In this document: positions 34,097 to 42,328 of the stretch, piece after piece
Numbering within the stretch: position 1 is the stretch's first letter
Layout of the letters: every line of letters begins with the position of its first letter
Origin: Bacteroidota bacterium
GTDB lineage: Bacteria > Bacteroidota > Bacteroidia > Chitinophagales > Chitinophagaceae
Assembly (NCBI GenBank): GCA_020161435.1
Contig: JAIUNV010000002.1
Span: forward strand, 186,001 to 250,000
Reading direction: 5' to 3'
DNA: 64,000 nt
The notes under the pieces: model-generated
Told to the model about the DNA's origin: nothing
Seen by the model: the letters and a program-made list of their open reading frames with translations, nothing else
Databases searched by the model: none
Translations under genes and position numbers: made by a program

Positions 34097-35437
34097 TTAC
34101 CTACGACGCAGCCATGCTTCTGGGTTTTGCGTGCCTTTTTCAGTATCAATCTGGAAGCTCACTTCACCTACACCTTCATCGTTTAGGGCGGCACGGCCAA
34201 GCACCTGTCCCGGGCTTACTTTTTGTCCTTTACTTACAGCTATGCCTTGCAGGTTGCTGTAAGTGGTAAAATATTTTCCGTGCTTCACCATCACCACATA
34301 GCGGTCGCCCACCGGAAACACTGAGTTTACTTCGCCTTCAAACACTGCTTTTACATTAGAGCCCTGACTCACTTCCATAGTAATGCCATCGCTGGGCACT
34401 TCAATGGGGCGAGAACCAAAACCGGGTATCATATTGGTGCCGTACTTAAGCGTTACCACACATTTATCAACCGGCCATGGCAGGCTACCGCGGTTTTCTT
34501 CAAATTGCTGCGAACGAATCAGTCCTTCAGGTGTGTTTTCCAACACAGAAGTTTCCCGTTTTTTTACCGTTGTTGTAGCTGTTGGCGGATTGGGTTTAGC
34601 ACCATTGGTAGGTTTGGTAGCTGTACCAGTTGCAGCAGTGGCATTGGTGTTGGTATTATTGGCGGCGGCTTCTGCTTTTTTACGAGCCGCTTCTTCTCTT
34701 TCTTTTTTCAGCGCTGCTTCTTTTTCCCGCTTAATTACCGCAGCAATGGCATTCTGCAATTGCTTCCGTTCTTTTTCACGGTTGGCCAGCATATTGCGCA
34801 ATTGCTTTTCCTGACTGGAATATTGCGCCACTACCTTGTCCTTCTCTTTCTTTTCTTCTTCTAATTCAGCTTTTTGTTTGCCTTCCAAATCGAGGGCTTT
34901 TGTTTTTTCCTGACGCTTACCGGAAAGGCTGGCTACTTTCTCTTCCAGCAATTGCTGAGTACGCAAAATATCACCCGCTTTTTGAGCACGGTAGCTGCGA
35001 TATGTTTTCAAATAAGAAACACGCTTCAACGCATCGGCAAAGCTGCCGGCAGAAAAAAGGAAGTTGAGAAAATCGTAATTACTGCGGTTTTTGTATGCAT
35101 ATACAACACTCTGTGCGTACTGGTCTTTCAGGGTGGTGAGCTCTTGTTTGAGTGTATCTATTTCGCGGTAGGTTTTGATGATATCTTTTTCTACATAATA
35201 CACTTCACCCTTGATGTTTTGTATTACCTGATTGCGGATGTTGATCTTTTTTTCGATACCGCGGAGCACACCCAACGAAGCTTTTTTATTCTTCTGTGCC
35301 TCGGCCAAATCTTGCTTTACATCTTCAATTTCTTTGAGCAGTTGCTGCGTTTTGCGCTGCAGTTCTTCTTTCGATTGTTGCTGCGCCACAGCAGAAAGAG
35401 ATAGCAACAACAAAAAAGCGGTGATCATACGTAGCAT
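34097..35437 (-). CDS. EnvC-like murein hydrolase activator (degenerate M23/LytM domain)
   Basis: A 446-residue exported protein: signal peptide (MLRMITAFLLLLSLSAVAQQQ), two long coiled-coil stretches (about 25-250), a low-complexity Ala/Asn/Thr linker (about 265-310, NNTNTNATAATGTA) and a C-terminal LytM domain (about 340-446). The zinc ligands are missing: GITMEV stands where active peptidases have a His/Asp pair and GEVSFQI replaces HLHF. This is the EnvC pattern, in which the domain activates amidases during division rather than cutting peptidoglycan. The open frame starts at 35503; the ATG at 35437 gives the signal peptide. It lies 74 nt after the DUF4292 gene. Confidence 0.88.
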   Translation of the reverse strand: MLRMITAFLLLLSLSAVAQQQSKEELQRKTQQLLKEIEDVKQDLAEAQKNKKASLGVLRGIEKKINIRNQVIQNIKGEVYYVEKDIIKTYREIDTLKQELTTLKDQYAQSVVYAYKNRSNYDFLNFLFSAGSFADALKRVSYLKTYRSYRAQKAGDILRTQQLLEEKVASLSGKRQEKTKALDLEGKQKAELEEEKKEKDKVVAQYSSQEKQLRNMLANREKERKQLQNAIAAVIKREKEAALKKEREEAARKKAEAAANNTNTNATAATGTATKPTNGAKPNPPTATTTVKKRETSVLENTPEGLIRSQQFEENRGSLPWPVDKCVVTLKYGTNMIPGFGSRPIEVPSDGITMEVSQGSNVKAVFEGEVNSVFPVGDRYVVMVKHGKYFTTYSNLQGIAVSKGQKVSPGQVLGRAALNDEGVGEVSFQIDTEKGTQNPEAWLRRR

Positions 35438-35511
35438 AGGCTTCAATTTGAATGGGTGATAAACAGCAATGTGAAGGATGATGCAACTGAAACGATGAGA
35501 CATCGCCAGTA

Positions 35512-36330
35512 TTATTTGGCCGTATAATTTTTAGGAATGGTGAAGGGAAATGTTTGCACCTCATCGAAGGTTACCTGCTTAAACTCCAGTAACACATCCA
35601 GCTTGGATTTTTCGGTAACAGTAATGGCCCGCATATTGCTGAACATGCGGTTTTGCAACTGCCCGTAGTTGGTAAACGTGATGCTGCAGGTGCGGTTGCG
35701 CAACTCATCCACATCATCCAGTTTGCTGTGCAGTATGATGTTAGAAGCGGTATCTACCGTTACCAGGTGCTTAAAATATTCGCCGGTACTCAAAGCCATC
35801 AATGTATTGCCAGTGGTTTTAAATGAATTGATATTTTGTGGGAAATACACAGGATTTCCGATGATGAGATCCTGCAACACGGTAAAATCCACAGGCAACT
35901 GCACAATTTCTTTCAGATACTCTACACTACGGGCTGCAATGGTTTTTTCAAGCTTGTCCATTACCCAAACCGAATCGGGCCGAACTAAAATGCGAAAACC
36001 TTCGATACCCAATGCACCGGTAATGGATATCCACATCAGACTATCTTTTTTAATGCGGATAAAAGCGGTGGCATTGGTATTCTTACCCTTGCTATCGTTG
36101 AAGTCGATTTTTACTTTTCCCAGAAAATAATTGAAGTCTATTTTATTGCTGTGTACCCTGTCGTAAATGGCTTTTTTAATGGCTCCCGAATCAACTTCGG
36201 GATGCGTTACTGGCGTAACCCCCGAGGAATCTACTTTTTGGATGGCTGTTTGAATTTGCTTGGGTGCTTTGCAAGAGGCCGCCAATAGCAGGCAAGCCAC
36301 ACAGCCGAAGAATATATTTTTAAATGACAT
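35512..36330 (-). CDS. DUF4292-domain lipoprotein
   Basis: A 272-residue protein with a lipoprotein signal (MSFKNIFFGCVACLLLAASC, lipobox ending in Cys). The rest is the beta-rich DUF4292 fold, related to outer-membrane lipoprotein carriers (LolA/LolB-like): IDFNYFLGKVKIDF, SLMWISITGALGIEGFRILVRPDSVW. It probably sits in the outer or inner membrane and may handle lipids, but no role is proven. It precedes the EnvC-like gene on the same strand, so the two may share a transcript. Confidence 0.88.
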   Translation of the reverse strand: MSFKNIFFGCVACLLLAASCKAPKQIQTAIQKVDSSGVTPVTHPEVDSGAIKKAIYDRVHSNKIDFNYFLGKVKIDFNDSKGKNTNATAFIRIKKDSLMWISITGALGIEGFRILVRPDSVWVMDKLEKTIAARSVEYLKEIVQLPVDFTVLQDLIIGNPVYFPQNINSFKTTGNTLMALSTGEYFKHLVTVDTASNIILHSKLDDVDELRNRTCSITFTNYGQLQNRMFSNMRAITVTEKSKLDVLLEFKQVTFDEVQTFPFTIPKNYTAK

Positions 36331-36432
36331 ATAGTTCAATGGGAGGTTCCAACGCAAATATGCGGCAATGTGGCAGCACCTTGTGTTAAAAGGTTATTCA
36401 GCCTGCGTGGAAAGCCTTGGTATAACAATGAT

Positions 36433-36876
36433 TTACTGCTTACCGGTGTGGCCAAAACCACCTGCCCCCCGGTCGGTTTCGCTCAAGGATTCTACAGGCA
36501 ACCAATGTACCTGCGCTACCGACTGAAACACCAGCTGTGCAATGCGATCTCCTGAGTGAATGGTTTGGGGCTCCTGGCTAAGGTTGATGAGTATGACTTT
36601 TACCTCACCCCTATAGTCACTGTCTATAGTGCCAGGCGTATTAAGGCAGGTAATGCCATGTTTTATGGCAAGGCCACTGCGAGGACGAACCTGAGCCTCA
36701 AATCCGGCAGGAATTTCGAGGTACAAACCAGTGGAAATCAACGTTCTATGCAAAGGTTGCAAAAGTACCGGCTCAGGTATCCAGGCTCGTATGTCAAGCC
36801 CGGCAGCACCAGGGGTAGCATAAGCGGGTAAATCATTGCCCGACTGATTGACAATGCGAACTGTAACAGCGTTCAT
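36433..36876 (-). CDS. dut: dUTP diphosphatase
   Basis: A 147-residue trimeric dUTPase that hydrolyses dUTP to dUMP. All five motifs are visible: [47 protein letters not shown] and [11 protein letters not shown] at the C-terminus. Its ATG overlaps the ispF stop by one nucleotide (TAATG), so translation is coupled. Confidence 0.96.
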   Translation of the reverse strand: MNAVTVRIVNQSGNDLPAYATPGAAGLDIRAWIPEPVLLQPLHRTLISTGLYLEIPAGFEAQVRPRSGLAIKHGITCLNTPGTIDSDYRGEVKVILINLSQEPQTIHSGDRIAQLVFQSVAQVHWLPVESLSETDRGAGGFGHTGKQ

Positions 36877-37361
36877 TAATCTTCCATGTTTCTTTGCAGC
36901 AATACAACGGCACTGGCACTCAGCCCTTCGCCACGGCCTATGGCATCCATACTTTCGGTGGTGGTGGCTTTAATGCTTATATCATCGAGGTTGATTTTAA
37001 GTATGGAAGCTATAACCAACTGCATGTGGTTTATGTAGGGCTTAATTTTTGGAGCTTCCAGGCAAATAGTACTGTCGATGTTGACCACGTGGTAGCCCTT
37101 CTCCCAAATCTTATCTACGGTTTCTTGTAGCAGCACTTTACTGTCGATGCCTTTGTACGCCGGATCATTGTTGGGAAAATGAGTGCCTATATCGCCGAGG
37201 GCTAATGCACCCAACATGGCATCGCAAATAGCATGCAACAACACATCGGCATCACTATGGCCCAGAGAGCCTTTTTCAAATGGAATTTTTACACCACCCA
37301 GCCATAAATCTCTGCCTTCTACAAGCTGATGAAAATCAACTCCTTGTCCTATTCTTAACAT
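36876..37361 (-). CDS. ispF: 2-C-methyl-D-erythritol 2,4-cyclodiphosphate synthase
   Basis: A 161-residue MEP-pathway enzyme. Zinc and substrate motifs are present: GQGVDFHQL (ligand Asp and His near the N-terminus), [30 protein letters not shown] and the late [19 protein letters not shown]. The length is standard. It forms a two-gene unit with dut and lies downstream of the porV terminator, from which it is separated by a T-rich stretch. Confidence 0.96.
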   Translation of the reverse strand: MLRIGQGVDFHQLVEGRDLWLGGVKIPFEKGSLGHSDADVLLHAICDAMLGALALGDIGTHFPNNDPAYKGIDSKVLLQETVDKIWEKGYHVVNIDSTICLEAPKIKPYINHMQLVIASILKINLDDISIKATTTESMDAIGRGEGLSASAVVLLQRNMED

Positions 37362-37373
37362 GATGAAATATTT

Positions 37374-37410
37374 AAAAAAATGATAGGCGAAAGTACACCC
37401 TTCGCCTATC
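37374..37410 (-). terminator. Terminator after porV
   Basis: On the minus strand, the 10-bp stem GATAGGCGAA / TTCGCCTATC (37382-37410) with a 9-nt loop is followed by A and then T7 (37380-37374). Confidence 0.85.
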
Positions 37411-37438
37411 TCAAAAACTGATTCTTTTCAGGAAAAAA

Positions 37439-38596
37439 TTACTCTGCCGCACCAAAATCAAAAGCAAGGCTAAACCGCAACGTATTGCTCAGCGGGTTGC
37501 GGTTGGTACCGCTGCCACTGGGTACGAGGTAAGAAAAGTTCAGCCCCATGGCATTGAATTTCAACCCGAGACCAACGCTGAAAAACTTACGGTTGCCCTT
37601 GGTTTTATCTTCATAAAAATACCCGGCACGAAAGAAAAACTGATCAGCGTAGCTGTACTCCGCTCCGAGGCCAAATTGCAATTCTTTAAATTCTTCGCCC
37701 ATGCCGCCGTTGGCATCACCCATGGAACTAAACCAGCTTGATACAACACTTTTGCTTCTGTAATCGAGCAAAGCCGTGGCATCAATGGCGCTATCGCCGG
37801 TTGCAACAGGTGGCGTAGGTACCAACAGTTTATTGATGTCGATACCAAACATGATTTTGTTGGTTTCGTCGAAAGCTTTGGTGTAAGTAAAGCCCAGGCC
37901 AAGGTTGGCAGGTATGTAGTCTTTTTCAGTAGCATTATTGGTGTAGCCTATTTTACCGCCAAGGTTGGTGAGGGCTGCGCCAAAACGAACACCACTGCCA
38001 AGTTCATCGGTTCCGTCATAAAATGCAGTGATATCGCCGGCTACGGTGTTGCCTGCCTGATACACCACACCGCTGCTGGAGGCATAGCCACGTGCCAGAT
38101 TGCTGTTGATGTAGCGAAGCGAAGCACCGGCACTCCAACGTTCTGTCAGCTTACGGCTGTAGCTAACATCTACAGCCAGTTCTGTGGGTTTGCCTGTGCT
38201 GAGCGGGTTGCCGCTAAAATCGGTAAACTGGATATCGCCGAGGTTGAAATAACGAAGAGAACCAGAAACGGCTGATTCGTCATCGAGTTTGTAATAGCCC
38301 GCCAGCGCTGCCAAAAACACATCGTTTACACCAATGTCTTTAAGCCAGGGCGTATAGGTTACTGATATGCCAGCCTTAGATTCGAGGAAAGGGGTTTTGG
38401 CTACGTTCCAAAAAGAAGCGTTGGCATCGGGGGCCGTTGCCACACCAATATCGCCCATACCACCGGCACGGGCATCGGGACTAATACGTAAAAATGGAAC
38501 GGAAGTGGTAACTACATTAATGGTTTGTTGTGCCTCGGCAAAAACAGCTGTAAGCAAGCCAAAGCCCAACAAGGAATTACGCAGGGGTACTCTCAT
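37439..38596 (-). CDS. porV: Type IX secretion system outer-membrane protein PorV
   Basis: A 385-residue FadL-like beta-barrel with a signal peptide (ends AEAQQ). PorV signatures: TSVPFLRISPDARAGGMGDIGVATAPDA at the N-terminus of the mature protein and SWFSSMGDANGGMGEEFKELQF later. PorV receives T9SS cargo at the translocon and shuttles it to the attachment complex. Its presence implies a working type IX system elsewhere in the genome; no cargo C-terminal domain was recognised in this window. Upstream is a 282-nt divergent gap. Confidence 0.93.
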   Translation of the reverse strand: MRVPLRNSLLGFGLLTAVFAEAQQTINVVTTSVPFLRISPDARAGGMGDIGVATAPDANASFWNVAKTPFLESKAGISVTYTPWLKDIGVNDVFLAALAGYYKLDDESAVSGSLRYFNLGDIQFTDFSGNPLSTGKPTELAVDVSYSRKLTERWSAGASLRYINSNLARGYASSSGVVYQAGNTVAGDITAFYDGTDELGSGVRFGAALTNLGGKIGYTNNATEKDYIPANLGLGFTYTKAFDETNKIMFGIDINKLLVPTPPVATGDSAIDATALLDYRSKSVVSSWFSSMGDANGGMGEEFKELQFGLGAEYSYADQFFFRAGYFYEDKTKGNRKFFSVGLGLKFNAMGLNFSYLVPSGSGTNRNPLSNTLRFSLAFDFGAAE

Positions 38597-38878
38597 GAAA
38601 ATAGATTTTTTAAATCAATACTGGCCTTTTCATGCCATGCATACAACGGCAGTCAGCATAAACAATAGCATAGAAAAGAGTAGACATCAGCCAATAGGCA
38701 AGTATTATTTGAGATTGTCGAAGGTAAGTAAAATCTGTCATCGGGGTAAACCTGGCAAACGAATAATCGCAGCAGATATTACGCCATGCAAACGAAATGT
38801 ATTGACAGTACAACAAACGGCCCGATTTATGCAGACCTGTGCATTACCCCAAAAAAGTTCAAAAAGTGAAGCCTGTGT

Positions 38879-39601
38879 ATGAAAGGCTTAACTTTCAGGG
38901 ATTGTTTTGCTATGCCTGATAAGAAAATAACCTTACAACAAGTGCTTCGGCGCCAATGGACCATCAGCGATATTGGCTGGCTCATCATCAACCTGATGCC
39001 GTTGCTTTTCTATATCGCCGGTGCCATTTCGGCTATTCAGGCATTCCTGTTGTATATGGCCGAAACCTTCATGATTGGCATGTACAATACCATCAGGCTG
39101 CTGGTTTCATCAGCTCTTCGGGCTGGTGATGGCAGTTCTTTTAAAAAAGGCGATTTAATTGCAGGCATTTTTTTTGCGGCCTTTTTTGTGGTACATTTTG
39201 GACTGTTTGCCTACGTTCAGTTTATGATTTTCATGGGTGTTTCAGGCACGTCGGTAGGCATGAGCATGTTCAGTAATTTTACAGCAGCCTGGCAGCTGCT
39301 GGGCACCAATGGCCATTTGTTTTTCTACATCAATCTGGGCTTGATATTTCTGCAGGGTGGTATTCAATTTTTGCAAGAGGTAGAATGGAAAACCAAATCG
39401 ATGTTGCAGATGATGTTTGAGCCCTACCTGCGCATTTTTGTACAGCAATTCACGGTGCTTGCAGGCGCCATGTTTCTGAACTTTGGCCTAAGTGGTGGTT
39501 TCCTCGTGATATTTATGCTGGTGAAAATCTTTTTCACCAGCTTTCTTGATTTCAACAAGTTGTTTGCTGAAATGAAACGCACCAGTGGCGACCGCTTTTA
39601 A
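38879..39601 (+). CDS. DUF6498-like membrane protein
   Basis: A 240-residue protein with about six membrane segments (IGWLIINLMPLLFYIAGAIS; LIAGIFFAAFFVVHFGLFAYVQF; FYINLGLIFLQGGIQFL; AGAMFLNFGLSGGFLVIFMLVKIFF). The YMAETFMIGMYNTIRLL segment and layout resemble DUF6498, a family without a known role; the assignment is tentative. An ATG at 38912 (MPDKKITLQQ) would also serve as the start. Its last 4 nt overlap the stop of the convergent heptose kinase gene. Confidence 0.72.
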   Translation: MKGLTFRDCFAMPDKKITLQQVLRRQWTISDIGWLIINLMPLLFYIAGAISAIQAFLLYMAETFMIGMYNTIRLLVSSALRAGDGSSFKKGDLIAGIFFAAFFVVHFGLFAYVQFMIFMGVSGTSVGMSMFSNFTAAWQLLGTNGHLFFYINLGLIFLQGGIQFLQEVEWKTKSMLQMMFEPYLRIFVQQFTVLAGAMFLNFGLSGGFLVIFMLVKIFFTSFLDFNKLFAEMKRTSGDRF

Positions 39602-40614
39602 CCATCAATCAACTGGCTACCTTCCTGCTCATTGGCCAGCAACCGCTTGCATTCGTCGAGCAGTTGTTGCTTATCAATAGCCACCGTACCAACCGATTCA
39701 CACACCAAACCGCCAGCCAGGTTGGCCACAGCTGCCATGAGCGGCGCATTGCCCGTGCAGGCATATACTGCAGATGCCACCGCAATTACCGTATCGCCAG
39801 CGCCACTTACATCGGCAATGTTGCGAATATGTGCCGGTGTAATGCTGGCTTCGTTACCCTCCTGCACAAATACGCCACGTTCACTTAATGTAATGAGAGA
39901 AACCTGATGCTGCAGTTGTGCTTTTAATAATTCATGAACGTGTTGCATACCTGCCAAGGTTGGAGCTACTTCCAACAGGTTCAGGGCTTCTTTGGCTTCT
40001 TTCAAATTGGGTTTGAAAATGCTGACGCCTTTGTAAGCAAAAAAGTTTTTCCGCTTGGGATCAACGGTGGTAATGATGTTGTTTTGCTGACAGTAATTCA
40101 ACAAGGCTGCAATCACTTCCTTCGTCAATACGCCTTTGTTATAATCTTCAAAAATGACTACCTGCGGTTTGTCTTGCTCAAAAAGCGCAATGGTTTTATC
40201 AATGAAACGTTGGGCTTTGTAAGCAGGCAAATCATCGCTTACTTCGTAGTCGAGGCGGAGCAAATGCTGGCTGCGGCTGATGATGCGGATTTTGTTGGTA
40301 GTCATTCGGTCATCACTTTTCCAAACACCCTCGGTATTAATACCGCTGTCCTTCATCATTATTTCCAGCAGCAGTCCGTCTTCATCGGTACCGGTCACCG
40401 TATGCATCGACACTTTTGCACCGAGACTTATCAGATTCAGTGCCACATTGCCTGCACCACCAATCCGGTATTCCTTGCCTTTTACTGCCACCACCGGCAC
40501 CGGTGCTTCGGGCGAAATACGATCGGTGTGACCAAACCAGTACGTATCAAGCATTACATCGCCCACCACTGCCACATGCAAATTTTCTATCGCTTCAAAT
40601 ACCTGATCGAACAT
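39598..40614 (-). CDS. rfaE1: D-glycero-beta-D-manno-heptose-7-phosphate kinase
   Basis: A 338-residue PfkB-family sugar kinase. Motifs: VVGDVMLDTYWFGHTDRISPEAPVPV, YRIGGAGNVALNL, an IFEDYNKGVL segment and the catalytic DVSGAGDTV loop. It matches the kinase half of HldE (heptose-7-phosphate to heptose-1,7-bisphosphate) and lacks the adenylyltransferase half, so that activity must be elsewhere. The product feeds ADP-heptose for LPS core. An exact promoter lies upstream. Confidence 0.9.
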   Translation of the reverse strand: MFDQVFEAIENLHVAVVGDVMLDTYWFGHTDRISPEAPVPVVAVKGKEYRIGGAGNVALNLISLGAKVSMHTVTGTDEDGLLLEIMMKDSGINTEGVWKSDDRMTTNKIRIISRSQHLLRLDYEVSDDLPAYKAQRFIDKTIALFEQDKPQVVIFEDYNKGVLTKEVIAALLNYCQQNNIITTVDPKRKNFFAYKGVSIFKPNLKEAKEALNLLEVAPTLAGMQHVHELLKAQLQHQVSLITLSERGVFVQEGNEASITPAHIRNIADVSGAGDTVIAVASAVYACTGNAPLMAAVANLAGGLVCESVGTVAIDKQQLLDECKRLLANEQEGSQLIDG

Positions 40615-40631
40615 ATACTTGGTTTGTTACG

Positions 40632-40639
40632 CAAAAGTA
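40632..40639 (-). promoter_or_regulatory. -7 box (TACTTTTG) of rfaE1
   Basis: On the minus strand CCCTACTTTTG ends 17 nt before the ATG. It is an exact TAnnTTTG with the same CCC prefix as the tRNA-Ser, lacI-type and ychF promoters. Confidence 0.65.
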
Positions 40640-40652
40640 GGGAACCCAACAA

Positions 40653-40685
40653 CAAGGCCTGTTACGGCATTTGTAACAGGCCTTG
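40653..40685. terminator. Hairpin between the permease and rfaE1
   Basis: A perfect 13-bp stem (CAAGGCCTGTTAC / GTAACAGGCCTTG) with a 7-nt loop, 3 nt after the permease stop on the minus strand. The following bases are T/G mixed (TTGTTG), so termination may be partial. Confidence 0.7.
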
Positions 40686-40688
40686 CAT

Positions 40689-42140
40689 CTATGCTTCGTT
40701 AGCAGGGCCTACAGGTTTAAAACTCTTTCGGGCCAAATAATACAGCGGTATGCCAATGGCAACAATGATGAAGCCGGGCCATGTATACGCTGGCTTATAT
40801 ACGAGTAACAGTCCGCAAAATGCAACCCCCATAAGTATATAAATGGCAGGCAAAAACGGATAACCGAATGCTTTGTAAGGCCTTGCAGTATCGGGTTGTT
40901 TGTTGCGCAAAATGAAAATACCAATGATGGTGAGCACATAAAACAGCACCACTACAAATGAAATCATATCGAGCAAATCGCCGTAGCGGCCACTCAGGCA
41001 CAGCAGCGATGCTACCACACATTGAGCCCACAAGGCCCACTGTGGTACGGCGTTTTTATTGAGCTCCGCAGCTTTCTTAAAAAACAACCCATCTTTTGCC
41101 ATGGTATAGTACACTCTGGCGCCAGCCATAATGAGTCCATTATTGCAACCAAAAGTCGAAATCATGATGAGCACTGCTACCAGCAAGGTACCAAATGATG
41201 GAAAGATGCGGTTGGCTGCTGCCACTGCTACCCGGTCATCGGTTGGGAATGCCAGCTCTTGCATGGGCAATACATACAAATACATGAGGTTGGCAGATAC
41301 ATAAATGATGGTCACAATCAGCGTACCCAAAAACAAACTCAAGCCAATATTCCGGCTGGGGTTTTTCATTTCGCCGGCAATGAAGGTCACGTTGTTCCAG
41401 GCATCGCTGCTAAAAATGGAACCCACCATGGCCGCAGCAATGGCCCCCATTAATGCACCAACCGAAATGCCCACCCACGAAGTAGGTTGTAACACTCCCG
41501 CAGCATCTTTTTGACCCAAATCTTGCACAGGCGCAAAGCCGGTTTCCCAGTTGGCGGCCCAAAAGTTTTCTTTAGCCAGTACAAAGCCCAATATTACCAA
41601 CCCAAACAGGGCCAGCAACTTAGCAGTGGTAAAAATGGTTTGAATAATCTTTCCCTCTTTTACCCCACGAGAGTTGACATACGTAAGCAACACAATAATG
41701 GCAATGGCTACCAGTTGACCGCTGTACACTTTTACAACACCGGCATCAAACAAAAAATAACTATTGCCCAGCTCCGGTACCAGGTAGGCCAAGAATTTGG
41801 AAAACGCCACGCCAACAGCAGCAATGGTGGCGGTTTGTATCACCGCAAAAAAGCTCCAGCCATACAAGAAACCCATGAGTGGATTGTAGGCTTCTTTCAA
41901 ATACACATACTGGCCGCCAGCCTTTGGAAACATGCCGCTTAATTCGCCATAACTCAGTGCTGCGGTAAGCGTCATAAAGCCAGTGATGAGCCAAACGGCA
42001 ATGAGCCAACCGGCACTGCCTACATTGCGGGTAATGTCGGCACTTACTATAAATATACCGGAGCCAATCATGGAACCCACTACAATAAGGGTGCCGTCCA
42101 TCAGGCCCAGCGATTGTTTCAAATGTGTTTGTTCTGCCAT
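40689..42140 (-). CDS. APC-family amino-acid permease
   Basis: A 483-residue transporter with about 12 membrane helices. The first helix carries LIVVGSMIGSGIFIVSADI, the substrate-binding glycine-rich motif of APC/LAT transporters, followed by LSYGELSGMFPKAGGQYVYLKEAY. The late NKQPDTARPYKAFGYPFLPAIY loop is typical of the LAT subgroup. The open frame extends to 42311; the ATG at 42140 gives the normal start. The substrate is not known; LAT types exchange neutral or cationic amino acids. A terminator hairpin follows. Confidence 0.9.
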   Translation of the reverse strand: MAEQTHLKQSLGLMDGTLIVVGSMIGSGIFIVSADITRNVGSAGWLIAVWLITGFMTLTAALSYGELSGMFPKAGGQYVYLKEAYNPLMGFLYGWSFFAVIQTATIAAVGVAFSKFLAYLVPELGNSYFLFDAGVVKVYSGQLVAIAIIVLLTYVNSRGVKEGKIIQTIFTTAKLLALFGLVILGFVLAKENFWAANWETGFAPVQDLGQKDAAGVLQPTSWVGISVGALMGAIAAAMVGSIFSSDAWNNVTFIAGEMKNPSRNIGLSLFLGTLIVTIIYVSANLMYLYVLPMQELAFPTDDRVAVAAANRIFPSFGTLLVAVLIMISTFGCNNGLIMAGARVYYTMAKDGLFFKKAAELNKNAVPQWALWAQCVVASLLCLSGRYGDLLDMISFVVVLFYVLTIIGIFILRNKQPDTARPYKAFGYPFLPAIYILMGVAFCGLLLVYKPAYTWPGFIIVAIGIPLYYLARKSFKPVGPANEA

Positions 42141-42328
42141 GTGTTGTTTTGATAAAGGAGCCAATATAGGTAAAATGCGTTTTGTGCAACCGCCATCATC
42201 CACATTGTTTGCTGTTCCTGATAATCCGCTTAAAATTGTAAAAAAACTGTGTACAACATTATGGCCTGGCATCAATGGGCAACATGTTGTACAACGTCTA
42301 ACAAGGTTCAATTACCAATCATAACTCA

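Noticed and set aside
39934..40740. A 268-codon frame antisense to rfaE1
   Set aside because: The kinase on the other strand has all family motifs; the antisense product has none.
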